From Pseudoscleropodium purum (lineage: Eukaryota; Streptophyta; Bryopsida; Hypnales; Brachytheciaceae), in contig OZ017797.1 of NCBI GenBank assembly GCA_963969395.1, positions 32,302,001 through 32,366,000 of the forward strand: DNA of 64,000 nt. Reading direction: 5' to 3'. The translations under genes and the position numbers were made by a program. Positions 46,834-58,932 of the stretch are shown here, one piece after another (the stretch's first letter is position 1; each line of letters opens with the position of its first letter). The notes beneath the pieces were generated by a model. That model searched no databases and had not been told where the DNA came from. It saw only the letters and a program-made list of their open reading frames with translations.

Positions 46834-49800
46834 TTGATTCATAACGAATTCAATACGACTCCAAAAAAAGTAAGAATAAATACGGATTGGTTTGGATGCA
46901 ACCTATCCTTGTCCATCACGGAAATTGGACATGAAAAATGATTTTTTATGAAGGGGTGGACCCCGGCTCTGCCAATTCGGATCACTGTTCAGAAGTACTG
47001 TACACTCAATGGCCGCTCCACCTCACTCTCCTTTTTTCTGGCAGCCACGAATTAAATGTCATACCAGTTTTCTCCCCAAAAGAGACCTGGCTTCCACCGA
47101 TTGGCGGAGGGCTAGGGTCCCTCTTCATCATTCCAGCTACTGTCCACAAATGTCATCCCAGGTTTATTAAAAATGCTTTAAAACCCAACATGCCATGTAG
47201 CCATTGGCCGAGGGCTCCAACGAAGGAAGTTTCAGGCGACGGAGTTGGAAACTTACACGGCAAGCCCCGACGGTCGCGGCCGCCTGAGCTGACCATCCTC
47301 GCCGATTTCCGTCCACGGCGACGAAACGTCTCTAAAGTCGACGGAAAACACAGACGGCGTTCACGGCCAGCACTGCAGCGCTCCCCAGCACAGGAATAAG
47401 GCGGAAGCATCTGCCACCCCGTGCTGCCAAGTGGCAGCCCGTGTACCACAAGAGCCCAAAGCCCGCTGTGAGCCACTAGTCACTCCACTAGGGTGCCGTG
47501 GAAACCGACTCCCTATTTTGACTGCGTAGATATGGGCCAGGATGCATCCATGCCATGCCCATGACCCTATGTCCACATGCCCTGTGACCGTCTGTCAGGG
47601 TCAAACTTTTTTTGGCCAACCTATCTTCACGTGTAAGCTGGAAGCTGGTGCCGATCAAGCGCCTAGATTGCGTCCAACTGGATGTGACGCCTAGCGCCCA
47701 CATGGATGGGTACCCGTCCATGGGCATCGATGTATGGTCATGGGCATGGGGGCATGGAACCATGGAAGCATCCCCATAGCCATGCTTGTGGCTCGCGAAG
47801 TGCCTTGAGTTCTTGGTTGCGAGGTGAGCGTTGCTTGTGAGGAGGAAGAAGATGAAGCGCAGGGTTGTCGATGATGCGTGCGGTGGAAAAAGTGGCAGTC
47901 TCGGGTTCCCGCTGACTTCCGGGAATGGCAGTTTGGCTCGGTTAGCGACTCTTTTTTTCGCGGTGGAAATGCGTGCCTGAGGTGGCGATTGCAGCAGTTT
48001 TGAGGTGTAGAGAGGGAAGGAGAGGCCTGTAGAGCGTGGAACTCGTGTTTTGTGTGGTGTCGTTTGAAGGAAAAGAGGTTTGGAGTGGTTCGTTGTCTGT
48101 CTTCGTCGTGGTGGCGGAGTTTGGTCGTTGAGTGATGGCGTATTGCAGTGGCAGATTTCGACAAGGAGGATCATGTTGGGAAGTCAGCTCTAAAGGGCCA
48201 CCGTGTGGCTTCCAGAACCGCGCCGGATAGAAGCTTGTTTATTTTTTGAGGTTGGTGGACACTTGTGCAATCCATACTACTCTCACTAGTACTAGCTCAT
48301 ACTAGCTCTCGGATCCAGTTTCTTGATCCATAGTGTGTTTTCGTAAACGAGCCTTTTGTGCGAACGACGCCTTGACGAGCGAGAACTTTATGATGATCTT
48401 GGTGATGATGAATATTACTATTATTCTGGTGATGAGATAACTTAGTGTAGAAGCATCTTTGGGAGGATCAGAGTGTGGTGCTGAACGGGGCGGAATGGGT
48501 TGCAGGTAAGTCCGTTTAGAGAACACAGCCCTGGTTTACCGTGTAGAGGTGACTTTCCCCGGTGTTAGGGAACAGGGGAGCTAAGCAGGAGAACTAGAGT
48601 GGAAGTGGAAATCAATTGAGGATCCGGAAATGTGGTCACCTCCGAAGTTTTTGTGGTGTGAGTGCGTGCAAGAGCGACTTCGAGAGGCATATGTGGTGCA
48701 CCTTCTATCAGATCGCAGTCTTGGTTCATTTTTCTCCCGCTCTGGTTCGATCTTTTAGGAGGGATGACTTTCGAACTGCCAGTGCTTGCTTGTTGCTTTG
48801 ACATCTCTAGATCACATTCTTGTTGTTTTGGTTGTTTCTGGTGCTTGTGTTTTAGGAATAGGTGTAGAATATTGAACGTCGAGGGTTTGCTAGTGATACT
48901 GATTGTCTGGGTCACCGGACTTGTTCAACGTCTACAGTGAAGCCGATAGGTTGTGCACTTGCAAAGCTCCCATGCTTGGTGATGGTACGCAGGGACCCAT
49001 CACTCAAAGAATTGAGGACTTTTGGAGTTAGGCTGCAGAAAATATGGTGCACGAAGTTTCTGAAAGCGTTGGTCTCTTCTGACATGCGGTTATTTGCGGT
49101 GCAGTGTGATGCTCTGTTTTTGAGTAGGTTCCAGAAAATTTGAAGGTTGGATAGGATTAGAGTAAGGACTTGAGGAGCGTGGGCGTTTTATTTCGACGTG
49201 ACGGGCAGAAGGTTAAGTCGTAGTGGAGCAGTGTTGAGGAGGAAGGCGGTAAGAATCCATTTCGTCTTGAAAGTAACTACCAAAAAGACCCGTGAAATAA
49301 TTATTGGAGCAACCTGAAGAGTCGATGTTGCAGTCCCTTCTACCTTGCAAGCCAGTTATGTGGAATGACCTCATCACTGGGTCAGACCACACCTTGACGA
49401 AGTTTTCTCTTTCGCAACCATCGAGCTTCCTTTCACCAACCATGCTTTCAGGTCCCCTTTTCTATATGACAATTCGTCACAATCTCTAATTTAGAAGTCT
49501 GTAGTAAGGAATGCACCTCACTTCAGGGGTGCGAGCATTATTGCTTAATATATCTGCCGGAGTTCGTATTATCTTAATGAATTCTGCAATGAAGAGGTGT
49601 TTTCTTGTTCTCTTAGAATAAACTAAAGAATTATGGATTCGGTTGTGTCCATTTTAGAGTTTACATCATGCGGATACAACTTTGGCTGTGGAGCGACTTT
49701 TTAATCTCTTGAGTATTGGATGTTGTATCAACTCAGGATCTTGTAGTGATTGTAGATGTTGAATGTCATCAGGGCTGGGCAGATTCAAGTTTGCTGCTTG

Positions 49801-49935
49801 TTAGGTTACTCCACGTTGGGCATGAACTGAATTCTGAATTCTCCGATTAATGTTTTGATTACTTCGAAAGATTCAATGGGCCATGAAGAGTGGTAAAGTG
49901 TATTGAGGAAAGCTGGGTGTTGGCAATTGTGACAG
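46834..49935 (+). promoter_or_regulatory. Presumed LNK2 promoter and 5' leader
   Basis: A GC-richer stretch upstream of the LNK2-like gene, with many short frames on both strands but no family match. 47,000-48,200 has promoter-like composition, including a G-box. 48,220-49,935 resembles a long leader or intron-bearing 5' UTR. I could not find the exon for the usual LNK N-terminal W-N-D-E-E motif here, so the 5' gene structure is open. The minus-strand 228-codon frame at 47488-48174 is Pro/Ser/Thr/His-rich and probably accidental. Confidence 0.45.
47628..47633. promoter_or_regulatory. G-box (CACGTG)
   Basis: A perfect CACGTG lies about 2.3 kb upstream of the first LNK2 exon found. G-boxes bind bZIP/bHLH regulators such as PIFs and are common in light- and clock-controlled promoters. 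A single hexamer is weak evidence. No evening element (AAAATATCT) was seen in this upstream stretch. Confidence 0.35.
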
Positions 49936-52900
49936 GAAAGGAAAGCATGACTGGCAAGGATGACATTAAGAGCGAATCTTTTACAATGGGGAGCGCTGAT
50001 CTGGGGGTCCTTATGTCTGATGCTTACACTGAAGAGGATGCTAGGATTCTTTCAACGGCCTGCTACTTCACTTCAGATGATGTGGATGATCAAGAAGAAG
50101 GGATGCAGCTATTTGGCGCTGCCAGTGAGGGCATCAAAACAGATTACAACTGGGATCAATGCTTTGGAAATCTGGAAGATGTTGACAATTTGCTCAGGTT
50201 AGCCCATCTTTCGGTTAGCAAATTGAGCCCACTATAACCGCACCTCGAGTCTAATGGTTGCAGTTTCTATCCTATTTGTGGAGTTGACCCATCTTTCCTA
50301 TACATCATGCCGAGAGTTTGCATACAATGTATATCTAATGATATATATTATGGCTTGCAGCTCTGGACCAGAGTTGACTTTTGGACCGGGAACTGCTAAC
50401 TCTGCGGCGGACAGCATGCAGTGGCATGATTCAGCATCCCCTCCTGCTGTGCTACCAGAGAATGGGGCCATAGCCAAGTCACCTCTTCGTTCCGAGTGTG
50501 GCGCAACGTCAAACGTCAAATTAGATGCCGCTAACTTGAGAATGGAGTTCGTCCCGGGCGATTCTCGGCTCGCCCGACCAGTTTTAGATAAGGCAAAAGC
50601 TGGGGTAAAAACTGCGGAGTACGTGCCTGCTGATGAACGATGGTCTGGTCCTCAAGCAGGCTCCCAGTTCATGGCCAGTGATTGTTTGCAAGACGGAGAG
50701 GTTAGTGAAGTTTGTGATCGTCGACACTCTTTTTGAGGGAACACATTTTTTTTAATTTGAGCGAATCTTTGTGGTAGCAAATGCTCGAGAAATCAGAGTC
50801 GTAGCAGGACTTGAATGTGACCAGTTTGCGTAGTAACCGAGGGATTGCGTAGTGCAGCACTTACGTTATGAACGGTGTTAGTTTTATTTCATCATCAGAT
50901 TGGGTATGCAAAACTAAAAACTGAAAACCAGTCTAGCGATTGTTGTATTCGACACTGATGACGTTCCGTTGTTGCAGGCTATGGCTGCAGATGTTCCTTT
51001 ACCCAAGAGGAATGGTACTTGTGTAGGTATGGATATGTCTGAAGACGGTACGGGTGCTTCGTCTGTCAGTCATTCAGATTCCGAAAAAGCCAGTATAGCT
51101 CAGGTATTAGCCCGTGTTCTTGCTTCTTGTCTCTCTTTGCTGGATGTTACACTTGGAAATATTTGGTTTTCAGAAGGGTTGTGAGATGATACACTATCGG
51201 GGACGATCTTGCTCTGACGATCATCCTAACCCCATTTCTTCGTTCGCTTTAGGCTCAGAGAGCACGGCGGCATGCTGCGAACCGTAAAAGGGATGAAGCG
51301 AGATCTAGGCGACAGATGAATTACCGAAAATTCGTTCATGGTTCAGCCTACAGCAATGGTGTTGTACCGCCACCACATCTGCTGCAACCGATTTCTATGC
51401 AGTTGCCCGCACATTCAAATCACTTTAATCAGCCATCAACAGCTGCTTTATATGGGTTTTCAGCTCCCTGTTTGAATTCCTCACCCATGCGATCAATGAT
51501 GCGTCCTGCTCCTCCTTACATTCATGGTGGGCACAGTCCTGCCATGCGCCACATCCAGCCAGTGCCACCTGTCTCCCCTCAGGTACAACCAGGGTTGTTT
51601 CTGGGTTACCAACAACCCTGTTCTTTCCAGCCGGTTGCTGCTACACAGCACCAGCAGTTTCAACTTCGACCGCCCGTGGATGCACCCATTTGCCCTCCCC
51701 CGAGTAGTTCAAGTATGACTCCACAAGAGAAGATTGAGAAGCTGAGGTATTTGCAGCAGATGCAGGCACGTTTTGCTGTTGAACAGCAGCAACAGCAGTT
51801 CGTGGCTCAGGGTGTAACTCCCATGGATTCTAGTCCGAGTCCAAGCCTTGGCAATGTGCCTGCGCAGCTAACCCAGGTCATGCCTGTAAGGCAGCCAGAT
51901 GCAGCAGTCACTGGGAGCGAGATGAAGATGTCGGGGGTAGAAAGTGACTTCGAGCCATCCCTATCAGTTGGGCAAACTAGCTTGGAAACCACATCTGAAG
52001 ACGAATGTGGTTCAGTTGAAGCAGTGGTTCTTGATCAACTTCAGAATGCTATGAAATCGGTAATGTTCAACTCATGCACGCATGCAATTCTTTCAAGAAA
52101 TTTCATATACGCCATCAAACTCTTGCACTTCGTCAGGCTTCCTGCGATCAGGTCAGAATGTGCCAGATTTCTGTGAACATGCTCTTTTACAGCAACTAAA
52201 GGAGGCTTTTGTTTGGTCTGTTTGCAGTTGGAAGTGGAGACGAAGCTGTGCATAAGGGACGCTCTTTATAGGTTAGCAAGAAGTGCGATGAGGAGGAAGG
52301 GCACCAGTGGGAGAGGTGGTGGTGAGGAATCTTGCAGCATCACGCAGGCCTCCGAAGACGGTGATTGTGCTTCTGATGGTCTGGAGACCTCAATAAACAG
52401 TGATCCTTGCTCATCGAGCAGGGTATCTAGGTACTTCTGCATAGCTCAAGTTTTGTTTCTGTCTTTACAAAACACGTATTTTCATAGCACAAATTTGTTG
52501 CATGGACGCTCGCAACGTCGTAACTGACCCTTTGCTGGGGTATTTGCAGGATGAACATGAACATGGTGGAGACTCAAACAAATCCCATTGACCGTTCCAT
52601 TGCTCACTTATTATTTTACAAAACACAACAGCTGCAAGCAGCACCGGCCGCACCTAACGGCTGCGCTGTGAGACCACAACTTGGCATTCCGGATTCTCAA
52701 ACCAATCCGTCGACATGGCACCAAGGTGACTTACCACAGAACAGTTGGCGACCCGGTGCACCCCTTGCCCTTCCTGGAACAGGGGTGATGCAAGGTGTAG
52801 TAGCAGGAGTCGAAATTGGCGCAGCACCCCTGCTCCGTCCACCCGTAGCTCTCGTCATCCCTTCCCCACCACTGACGAGGTTCCAGGCTTCACCAGGCAT

Positions 52901-53318
52901 AGTTGCACCGCTGATCAACGAAGGCGGACAACAGCTACAGAGCACTATGATTGGAACTGGTATGGCTAATGGCGAGCTGTCCTCACCGATGGGATCGCAG
53001 TGCCAGCCTCGACCAAACGTGGACGAGCAACGGCCTCTGCAGACCCAAGTTGCTCCGTCGTCAGCACACAAGGTCTCTCTCGAATGTCGAAATGGAATTC
53101 GAAACAATAAGCGACTGGAGCACGCAGTGGGCTTGAAGGAGCTCAGCCAGGTCCTCAGAGAAGGGTTGGATGTAGAATCAGGCTCGTTGTGTGGAGACGA
53201 AACATCAGGGCCTCCTGTGTCAAATTCTGGTGTTCGTGAGGAAGGTCAAGCAGGCAATCATGAACGGAGTCAGCCGTCAAGATCTTACCCCTCTCAGAGG
53301 GGGTCGATTCTCTGTTGA
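49936..53318 (+). CDS. LNK2: LNK2-like night-light-inducible clock co-activator (5' incomplete)
   Basis: LNK proteins are nuclear co-activators that bind RVE8-type MYB factors to drive afternoon and evening clock genes. Six exons read through in frame: 49936-50197 (may start at the ATG at 49948), 50361-50700, 50978-51103, 51253-52059, 52228-52430, 52550-53318. Family marks in order are: the acidic DYNWDQCFGNLEDVDNLLR block; Gln-rich EKIEKLRYLQQMQARFAVEQ near 51730; SVEAVVLDQLQNAMKS joined to LEVETKLCIRDALYRLARSA across the exon 4/5 junction; and TNPIDRSIAHLLFYKTQQ near the start of the last exon. The tail after that (about 235 residues) is longer than I expect for angiosperm LNK2. An acceptor just before 49936 suggests an upstream exon, not located. 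No lesions were seen. Confidence 0.85.
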
Positions 53319-54200
53319 GAAGACTACTTGCGCAGTTGAAAAGCGAAGATTGTGAAACAAATTACTCTAGAACGTGGAATCTGGATTTTTTTTTGAGAGC
53401 CACTTCAGGCAACTTCAGGCTATAATGTAATTGACCTCCATACCTGAAGGTGAGACTCTATTTGGATCCGGCTACAATTTTTATCCCCTATCTGTCTTGG
53501 ATGAAGTGTTATGACCTGGATTCTTGCTTCCTATTTCGCTTGCTGACCTACTCCATGTTCTCTGCCCCAGGTGATCCTGGATATAGTGTTGTCCATCTGT
53601 GAGAGGACCTACTGGCGTGAGAAGATGGGCTTTGAAGGAGACACGCACAAACCAGTACAAATATTGTTTTCCTCAGACCCCGTGCAAGGATATTCTAGTT
53701 ATCCTTTTGAGTATTACTGTTCCCTCAGGAAAGTATTTTCTGGGAGAGTTTCTAGGACGGTGACTGATGAGGTATGCTAAACACGTGTACACACATGATT
53801 CTGCTGTTTTCCGAAATTCAACACCGTTGAAAGGTGTGCAGAATTAGTCCGCTGAATTCGGATGGGTTTTTACCCACATTACATTATTTGTATGAATAGA
53901 CATCCTGTCCGTAACGTTCGCCAAGCTGGTGCCAATGACGACAACCGATGGTTGTTCACTGACTAGGCCTCTCAATTTGCGAATCTGTTTTTATTCCTCA
54001 TGGCCTGATCACACTTCTTTTAACTTACTTACCTTACCCGATATTCTGGCCTAATTTTATGCTATGTTTCCACGTGAGCTTGGTTTTACCCAAGCTTATG
54101 AGTGACCAATCAATAATGTCGGATACACGTGGGCATATTTTGGTTCAAATTGGACATTTCACTGTTGCAGAGCTCGTCTCTGGAATTGTTTTTCATGATT
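53319..54200. other. 3' flank of LNK2 with three G-boxes
   Basis: This holds the probable 3' UTR. CACGTG occurs at 53782-53787, 54071-54076 and 54126-54131. The short plus-strand frame at 53571-53780 has no recognisable domain and may be part of a 3' UTR. Confidence 0.4.
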
Positions 54201-56691
54201 TAGGGTTCCGAAGGTGTACTTTTTGCTAATTATTATGATTATTACTATATTTAAAACACAATACACATCTAAGAGAAACAATCAACATTTCCCAACTACA
54301 TGTTAACTTCTTTGTGCATTCAATAACATCCATTACTACCTTCTTGAAGATGAAAATTGACTTTTAAAGGAATGAATGCTATAAATATTTAGCAATTGAT
54401 ATTAAGGGATTAATCTAATTGAGGTAGAAAAAACCGAGGAAAAATTGGTGGAGAATGGTGAAACTTTGCAATTAAAGGTGAAGGGGCACATCAAGGTGGC
54501 AAGGTGCCCTAGCACCTTTACCTTTGAGCTTTATATCATCTTTTGGTGACATTGTAATAATAGAGTTTGCTCATTAATACTTATTACTATTAGTGTTCAT
54601 CAACAATATTGATAGTTGATTTGCAAAAATTAGACTATTCTACAATGAGATATTAGTACCTTTTAAAATTCTAATCTTTTCAAATAGAATTGGGTGATAG
54701 CATGTGCTGATTTTGTTGCATTTCATTAGTATACTTTAAAATTAGAATTTTTTAATTTTTTAAAAACAACATGTCTAATGCACTATATGTCTATAATTTG
54801 AATTTTTGCTTTGCCAAATTCAAAACCAAGCATGTTGTGTGGTCTATTTGTTTTTGATTACATTGATTATTGATCAAATCTAGTTCAACCCAATGTCATG
54901 ATGCAAATTGTTCCATCATACAAAAATATTTATTATTATTATTATTTTGATTTGATTCGATTGAGCCCACTTAAAGAAAATGAATAGTTCATTGACAAAG
55001 CTTGTTAGCTTATCTCAAATGTCTTGCATCTTGTCAGAGCTTTAAAGAGTAGGTAGCAATTTGGTTGTATAGCTTTCGTGTACTATCTCTATTATAAGAT
55101 TATTGGATGTTTTTTGAAGTAATTTTATGTAACATCTACCTATTTTTATGTCAACAATAACATCAAATGTCACATTAAATCATTATATTTGACATAAAAT
55201 AGATGGATGTTATCTAAACTTGTGTAAAAAAAACACAAGCTTCTTATAGTATCTTATAAACAATCTGTAGTGCTTGATGAGACTAACTAGGCTCAAACAT
55301 GGACTGAACACAAAGGCATAAACAACCAAGTCTATAACTTGGAGTCTCATTTTGCTTTCATGAAGATTTTATTGCCTCCATTTGTTGATTGTGGGTTCTA
55401 TTTTTTTTTATTTTTCTTCTTTTGAGATAGTTCTATGTTTTATTTAGCTTCAAATAAGTTGTTGAAATGAAGGTGAAGCTTATTTTATTTAATTTTGGAT
55501 TTCAAAAGATTGTAACTTCACTTAGGAGATATGAATAGAATTATGGAGGGAAAAAAAAAAAGGCCAATGGATGAAATCTAGTCTATATGGTAGTGTGGGT
55601 TGAAATCTACTTGCTTAGATGGATAAGGTGGAGGATAAGAAACAACCTTCTTCTTACTCCATGTCAAAGTTTTTGTATTTAGAGAGCCATAGTAATCTAT
55701 GTATTATGAAATTTGAAACATTTTGGAGAATGTTTTCCTTTTTATTGTGAATTCAAAAAAACATGTCTTGTACTATTAAGAGTTTGTATGTGAAAGTTAT
55801 ACTTGATAAAATGATAATGGATCAAACTCCATAAAATTGGAAGACAAAGTTTTTGAGTATCTATAATAATTTGTTTTAAAAGTAAATAGTTTTGATATTT
55901 AATAGAACTATGTATTGAATTATTATTTTTTCCAAAAGTTATAGAACTTTAATTTTGGAGTTAGAAAGTGAAAAATATGGGTTTGAAAGTAAAATATAGA
56001 GTTGCCACTAGATTTTAGAGTCTCAACTTTAATAAGTTATAGATAACACAATATAAAAGACTTGGAGTTGAAATTTGGTTATGATGTATACAAGAAAGTT
56101 TTATTTCCAAAAATTTATAACATAAATCATTTAGAGTTCTTATAAGACATAAAGATCCTTAGAAGTAAACAAGTATTGAGCTACCATTGAATTTAGGATA
56201 TAAGACTTGAATTGTCTATAAAAGTTGAAAGGTAAGAAATTTCAACTTAAAATTTGGAGTATTTATAGAAATTTTTATTAGCTAATTTAAAAGCTATCAC
56301 ACTTGATTTAGAGTTCTATAATAGTTGTGGCATCATTTGAGTGTTGTATATGCTTTCAAAGGCTTTTATACGATTTGTACACGATTTATGCAAGTTCTAT
56401 ACAAAACACAATATCATACCCAATTTATATATCAATTTATATATCTTTATATAAAAATAAAATATTATATTCTACTTATATAATTCCTATATAAATACAT
56501 AACATATATAGCCTTTATATGAATATATGGTATTATATTTGATATCTATAATCCATATACATGATATTTTTTAGTACAAATACAACTTGATTTTTTTAAA
56601 TATTATATTTTTATAGATACACTATGCTTCATATGTATTACATGAGTATTTTCATGTATGTATTTTATACAAAATAATGTATGCATGTATG
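54201..56691. other. AT-rich spacer, no gene seen
   Basis: AT-rich with an ATT microsatellite near 54929-54946 and many TATA-like runs around 56400-56560. No ORF or repeat border recognised. Confidence 0.5.
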
Positions 56692-56693
56692 TA

Positions 56694-57270
56694 CAGTGGG
56701 GTACCAATCAAAATGTCGTTTTCGAATTCACAATGAGAAAAATTTCAATACTGCCAACTTTGAAAGCCTCCTGAGAGCTCAAAAATTGGTATTCTACCAC
56801 AAAATTTTTACCAAAGAATCGTCTTTAAGTTAATTATACGTATGCCAAATTTCAAGGCCAAAAGATTCACCAAAAAAATTTATTCAAAATCTACCAATAT
56901 TGGTAGCTGTGGAAATTTTTTCACTGCTGCCAACTTTGACAGCCTCCCAAAGATTGAATTATTTTTTTTTTGCCATGAAATTCTTGGAAAAAAAACCTAT
57001 TTATGTTAATAACATACGATAAAAATTTCAAGACCAAAAGATTAATACAAAAAAAGATATTAACAATCTACCAACATGTGTCGTTTTGAGAAACAATTGT
57101 GAAAATTGTTTCACTACTTCAACTTTGACACCCTTCCAAGGACTGAAAAATTGCTTGTTTACCATGAAATTTTTGGCACCATATGCTCTTTATGATAAAA
57201 ACATTCATGCCAAATTTCAAGGTCAAAAAATTTATTCAATAAAAAATATTTACAATCTACCAATGTGTGT
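56694..57270 (+). repeat. Left TIR, made of three ~180-bp subrepeats
   Basis: Three degenerate units start near 56750, 56930 and 57109. Each has a TGCCAACTTTGAxAGCCTCC-like start, a CCATGAAATT-like middle and a TTTCAAGxCCAAAAGATT to AATCTACCAA end. The ATTGGTAG at the end of unit one can pair with its own CTACCAAT. Confidence 0.85.
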
Positions 57271-57489
57271 AGTTGTGAGATACTTTTTATTAAAGACATT
57301 GAAATTGTTGAAGTATGTCAGACAATCATGCTTCTAGATTGAAATTCTCCAAATGATGCAATCTCTAATCATAAATGCTTCTGAAAAAAAAATCAAGGAT
57401 AGACAAATTTAGTTGTGTGCACTTGTCACATCTCAAAGACTGCACTTGTTTAAAAATTGGAGACCATACATGCATGAAGAAGCTTTTTC

Positions 57490-57925
57490 CTCTCAATAAG
57501 AATACTTGCATTTACAATAGAGCATTATAGAAGGTGAGATGTGGGATGATGAGAGAAGCAAGTGATGGATGATTATTTTCTGAGCACAAAATTGAAACTT
57601 TGTGAACATGAGTGATTGAGTGCATGAAAGATGAGTTAACTGAGTAAGTCTAGGCTATGTGATAACTGAGTGGATGAGGCATGGGATGAGTGTTTGAGGA
57701 TATATGGAGGTATGTGAGATTTTCTTTAAGAGTGAGTGAGGTTATAACTTACATGTGGTGACTAGTGAGGTCTAATAAATGAGTGAAGGTTGTGAGGCAA
57801 GATGATGGTGAGCGATTGAGGGTATGTGAGATTTTTTTTGATGACTGAGTGAGGTTATATATGTGCTTAGTGAGTGAGGCTGGATCATGGTGATTAAGTG
57901 AAGGCTAGATCATGGTCACTGAGTG
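57490..57925 (+). repeat. Degenerate GTGAGTGAGG-rich tract in the Tc1 element
   Basis: GAGTGAGG, ACTGAGTGA and GTATGTGAGATTTT phrases recur irregularly for about 400 bp immediately before the transposase start. The plus strand is purine- and G-rich. It could be expanded simple sequence or a leader with regulatory sites. Confidence 0.6.
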
Positions 57926-58932
57926 ATGGCTATTTCAGATGAAACTTGTGCTCGCATAGTAGGTTTGAGTGAGGCAAGGAAGACAAGAGTTGACATTGCA
58001 GCTATTGTTGGAATTCATATTAGAATAGTTCAGAGGGTAGTGAAGAAATTTCGAGAAGATGGAACCTATAAATGCAAACCTTGTGGTAGAAGTCATGCTA
58101 AAAAGTTTAGTGATAGAGATGTCGTACTATTATACATGTCTCAAAAACTCATTGTCGCTCGACACTCTCTGAGATCACTAATATATGTTCTACTCAAGTA
58201 TTCAGATCGACTATTCGAAGGGCCTTACATGAGAGTGGCATTTTCAGTCGAATTGCTATTAAAAAAACCTTTTTGACACATCGTCACATGTTACAACGAT
58301 TGGCATTTGCTCAAAAGTATTGTGGGTGGACTATAAAAGAATGGGAGAGAGTTGTTTGGATAGATGAGTCTACCTTTGAAGTTGGAACAAATTCTAGACA
58401 AATTCATGTTTGGAGAAATGCATATGAGCACTATTCATCAAGTTGTATAGTTCCAACTTTTAAGAGTGGGAGAACTTTTTTGATGATTTGGGGTGCATTT
58501 GCTGGAGGGCAAAAGTCACAACTTGTTTTTATGCCCAAACATAGACTTTTTGCTAAGGATTTTGTTGAAGTGGTCTACAATGTCGAGTTGCTTCATTTTA
58601 TGAGTAGAGTGCCACACGGATTGCTCATGGAAGATGGCGCACCTATCCATCGTAGCACAGTATGTGAAGAATGGAGACAAACACACCTTTTGGAGAAGCT
58701 CGATTGGCCTACAAATTCTCCCGATCTCAATCCAATTGAGAACCTTTGGAAGATTTTGAAAGATGCTGTGCAACATGGCCCAGTATGTTCAAAAAATTTA
58801 GATGACTTGAAGGTAGTTATTGAAAGAGAATGAAGGTTAATCAATGGTACAAAGCTCCTTCAACTATATCATTCTATGCCCTCTAGGTTACAAGCAGTGA
58901 TTGAGGCAAATGGAGGACATACACGTTGGTAG
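57926..58932 (+). pseudogene. Tc1-type DD34E transposase, two lesions
   Basis: The start ATG at 57926 begins a paired helix-turn-helix DNA-binding region (ETCARIVGLSEARKTRVDIA, RIVQRVVKKFREDGT). The catalytic domain has Asp in VVWIDESTF (58363-58365), Asp in LLMEDGAPIH (58633-58635) and Glu in NPIENLW (58738-58740). There are 89 residues between the aspartates and 34 between the second Asp and the Glu. The frame shifts by one base near 58150-58165. A TGA at 58831-58833 falls where Trp is usual (EREW); after it the frame continues to HSMPSRLQAVIEANGGHTRW and TAG at 58930-58932, the typical Tc1 C terminus. KSGRTFLMIWGAF and LMEDGAPIHRS resemble fungal Tc1 transposases as I remember them. Confidence 0.93.

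Noticed and set aside
46938..47399. 153-codon plus-strand open frame
   Set aside because: No recognisable domain; arginine- and proline-rich translation typical of GC-rich non-coding DNA, with an overlapping frame on the other strand.
47488..48174. 228-codon minus-strand open frame
   Set aside because: Rich in Pro, Ser, Thr, His and Arg, no domain, overlaps other long frames in the same GC-rich stretch and lies in the likely LNK2 promoter/leader.
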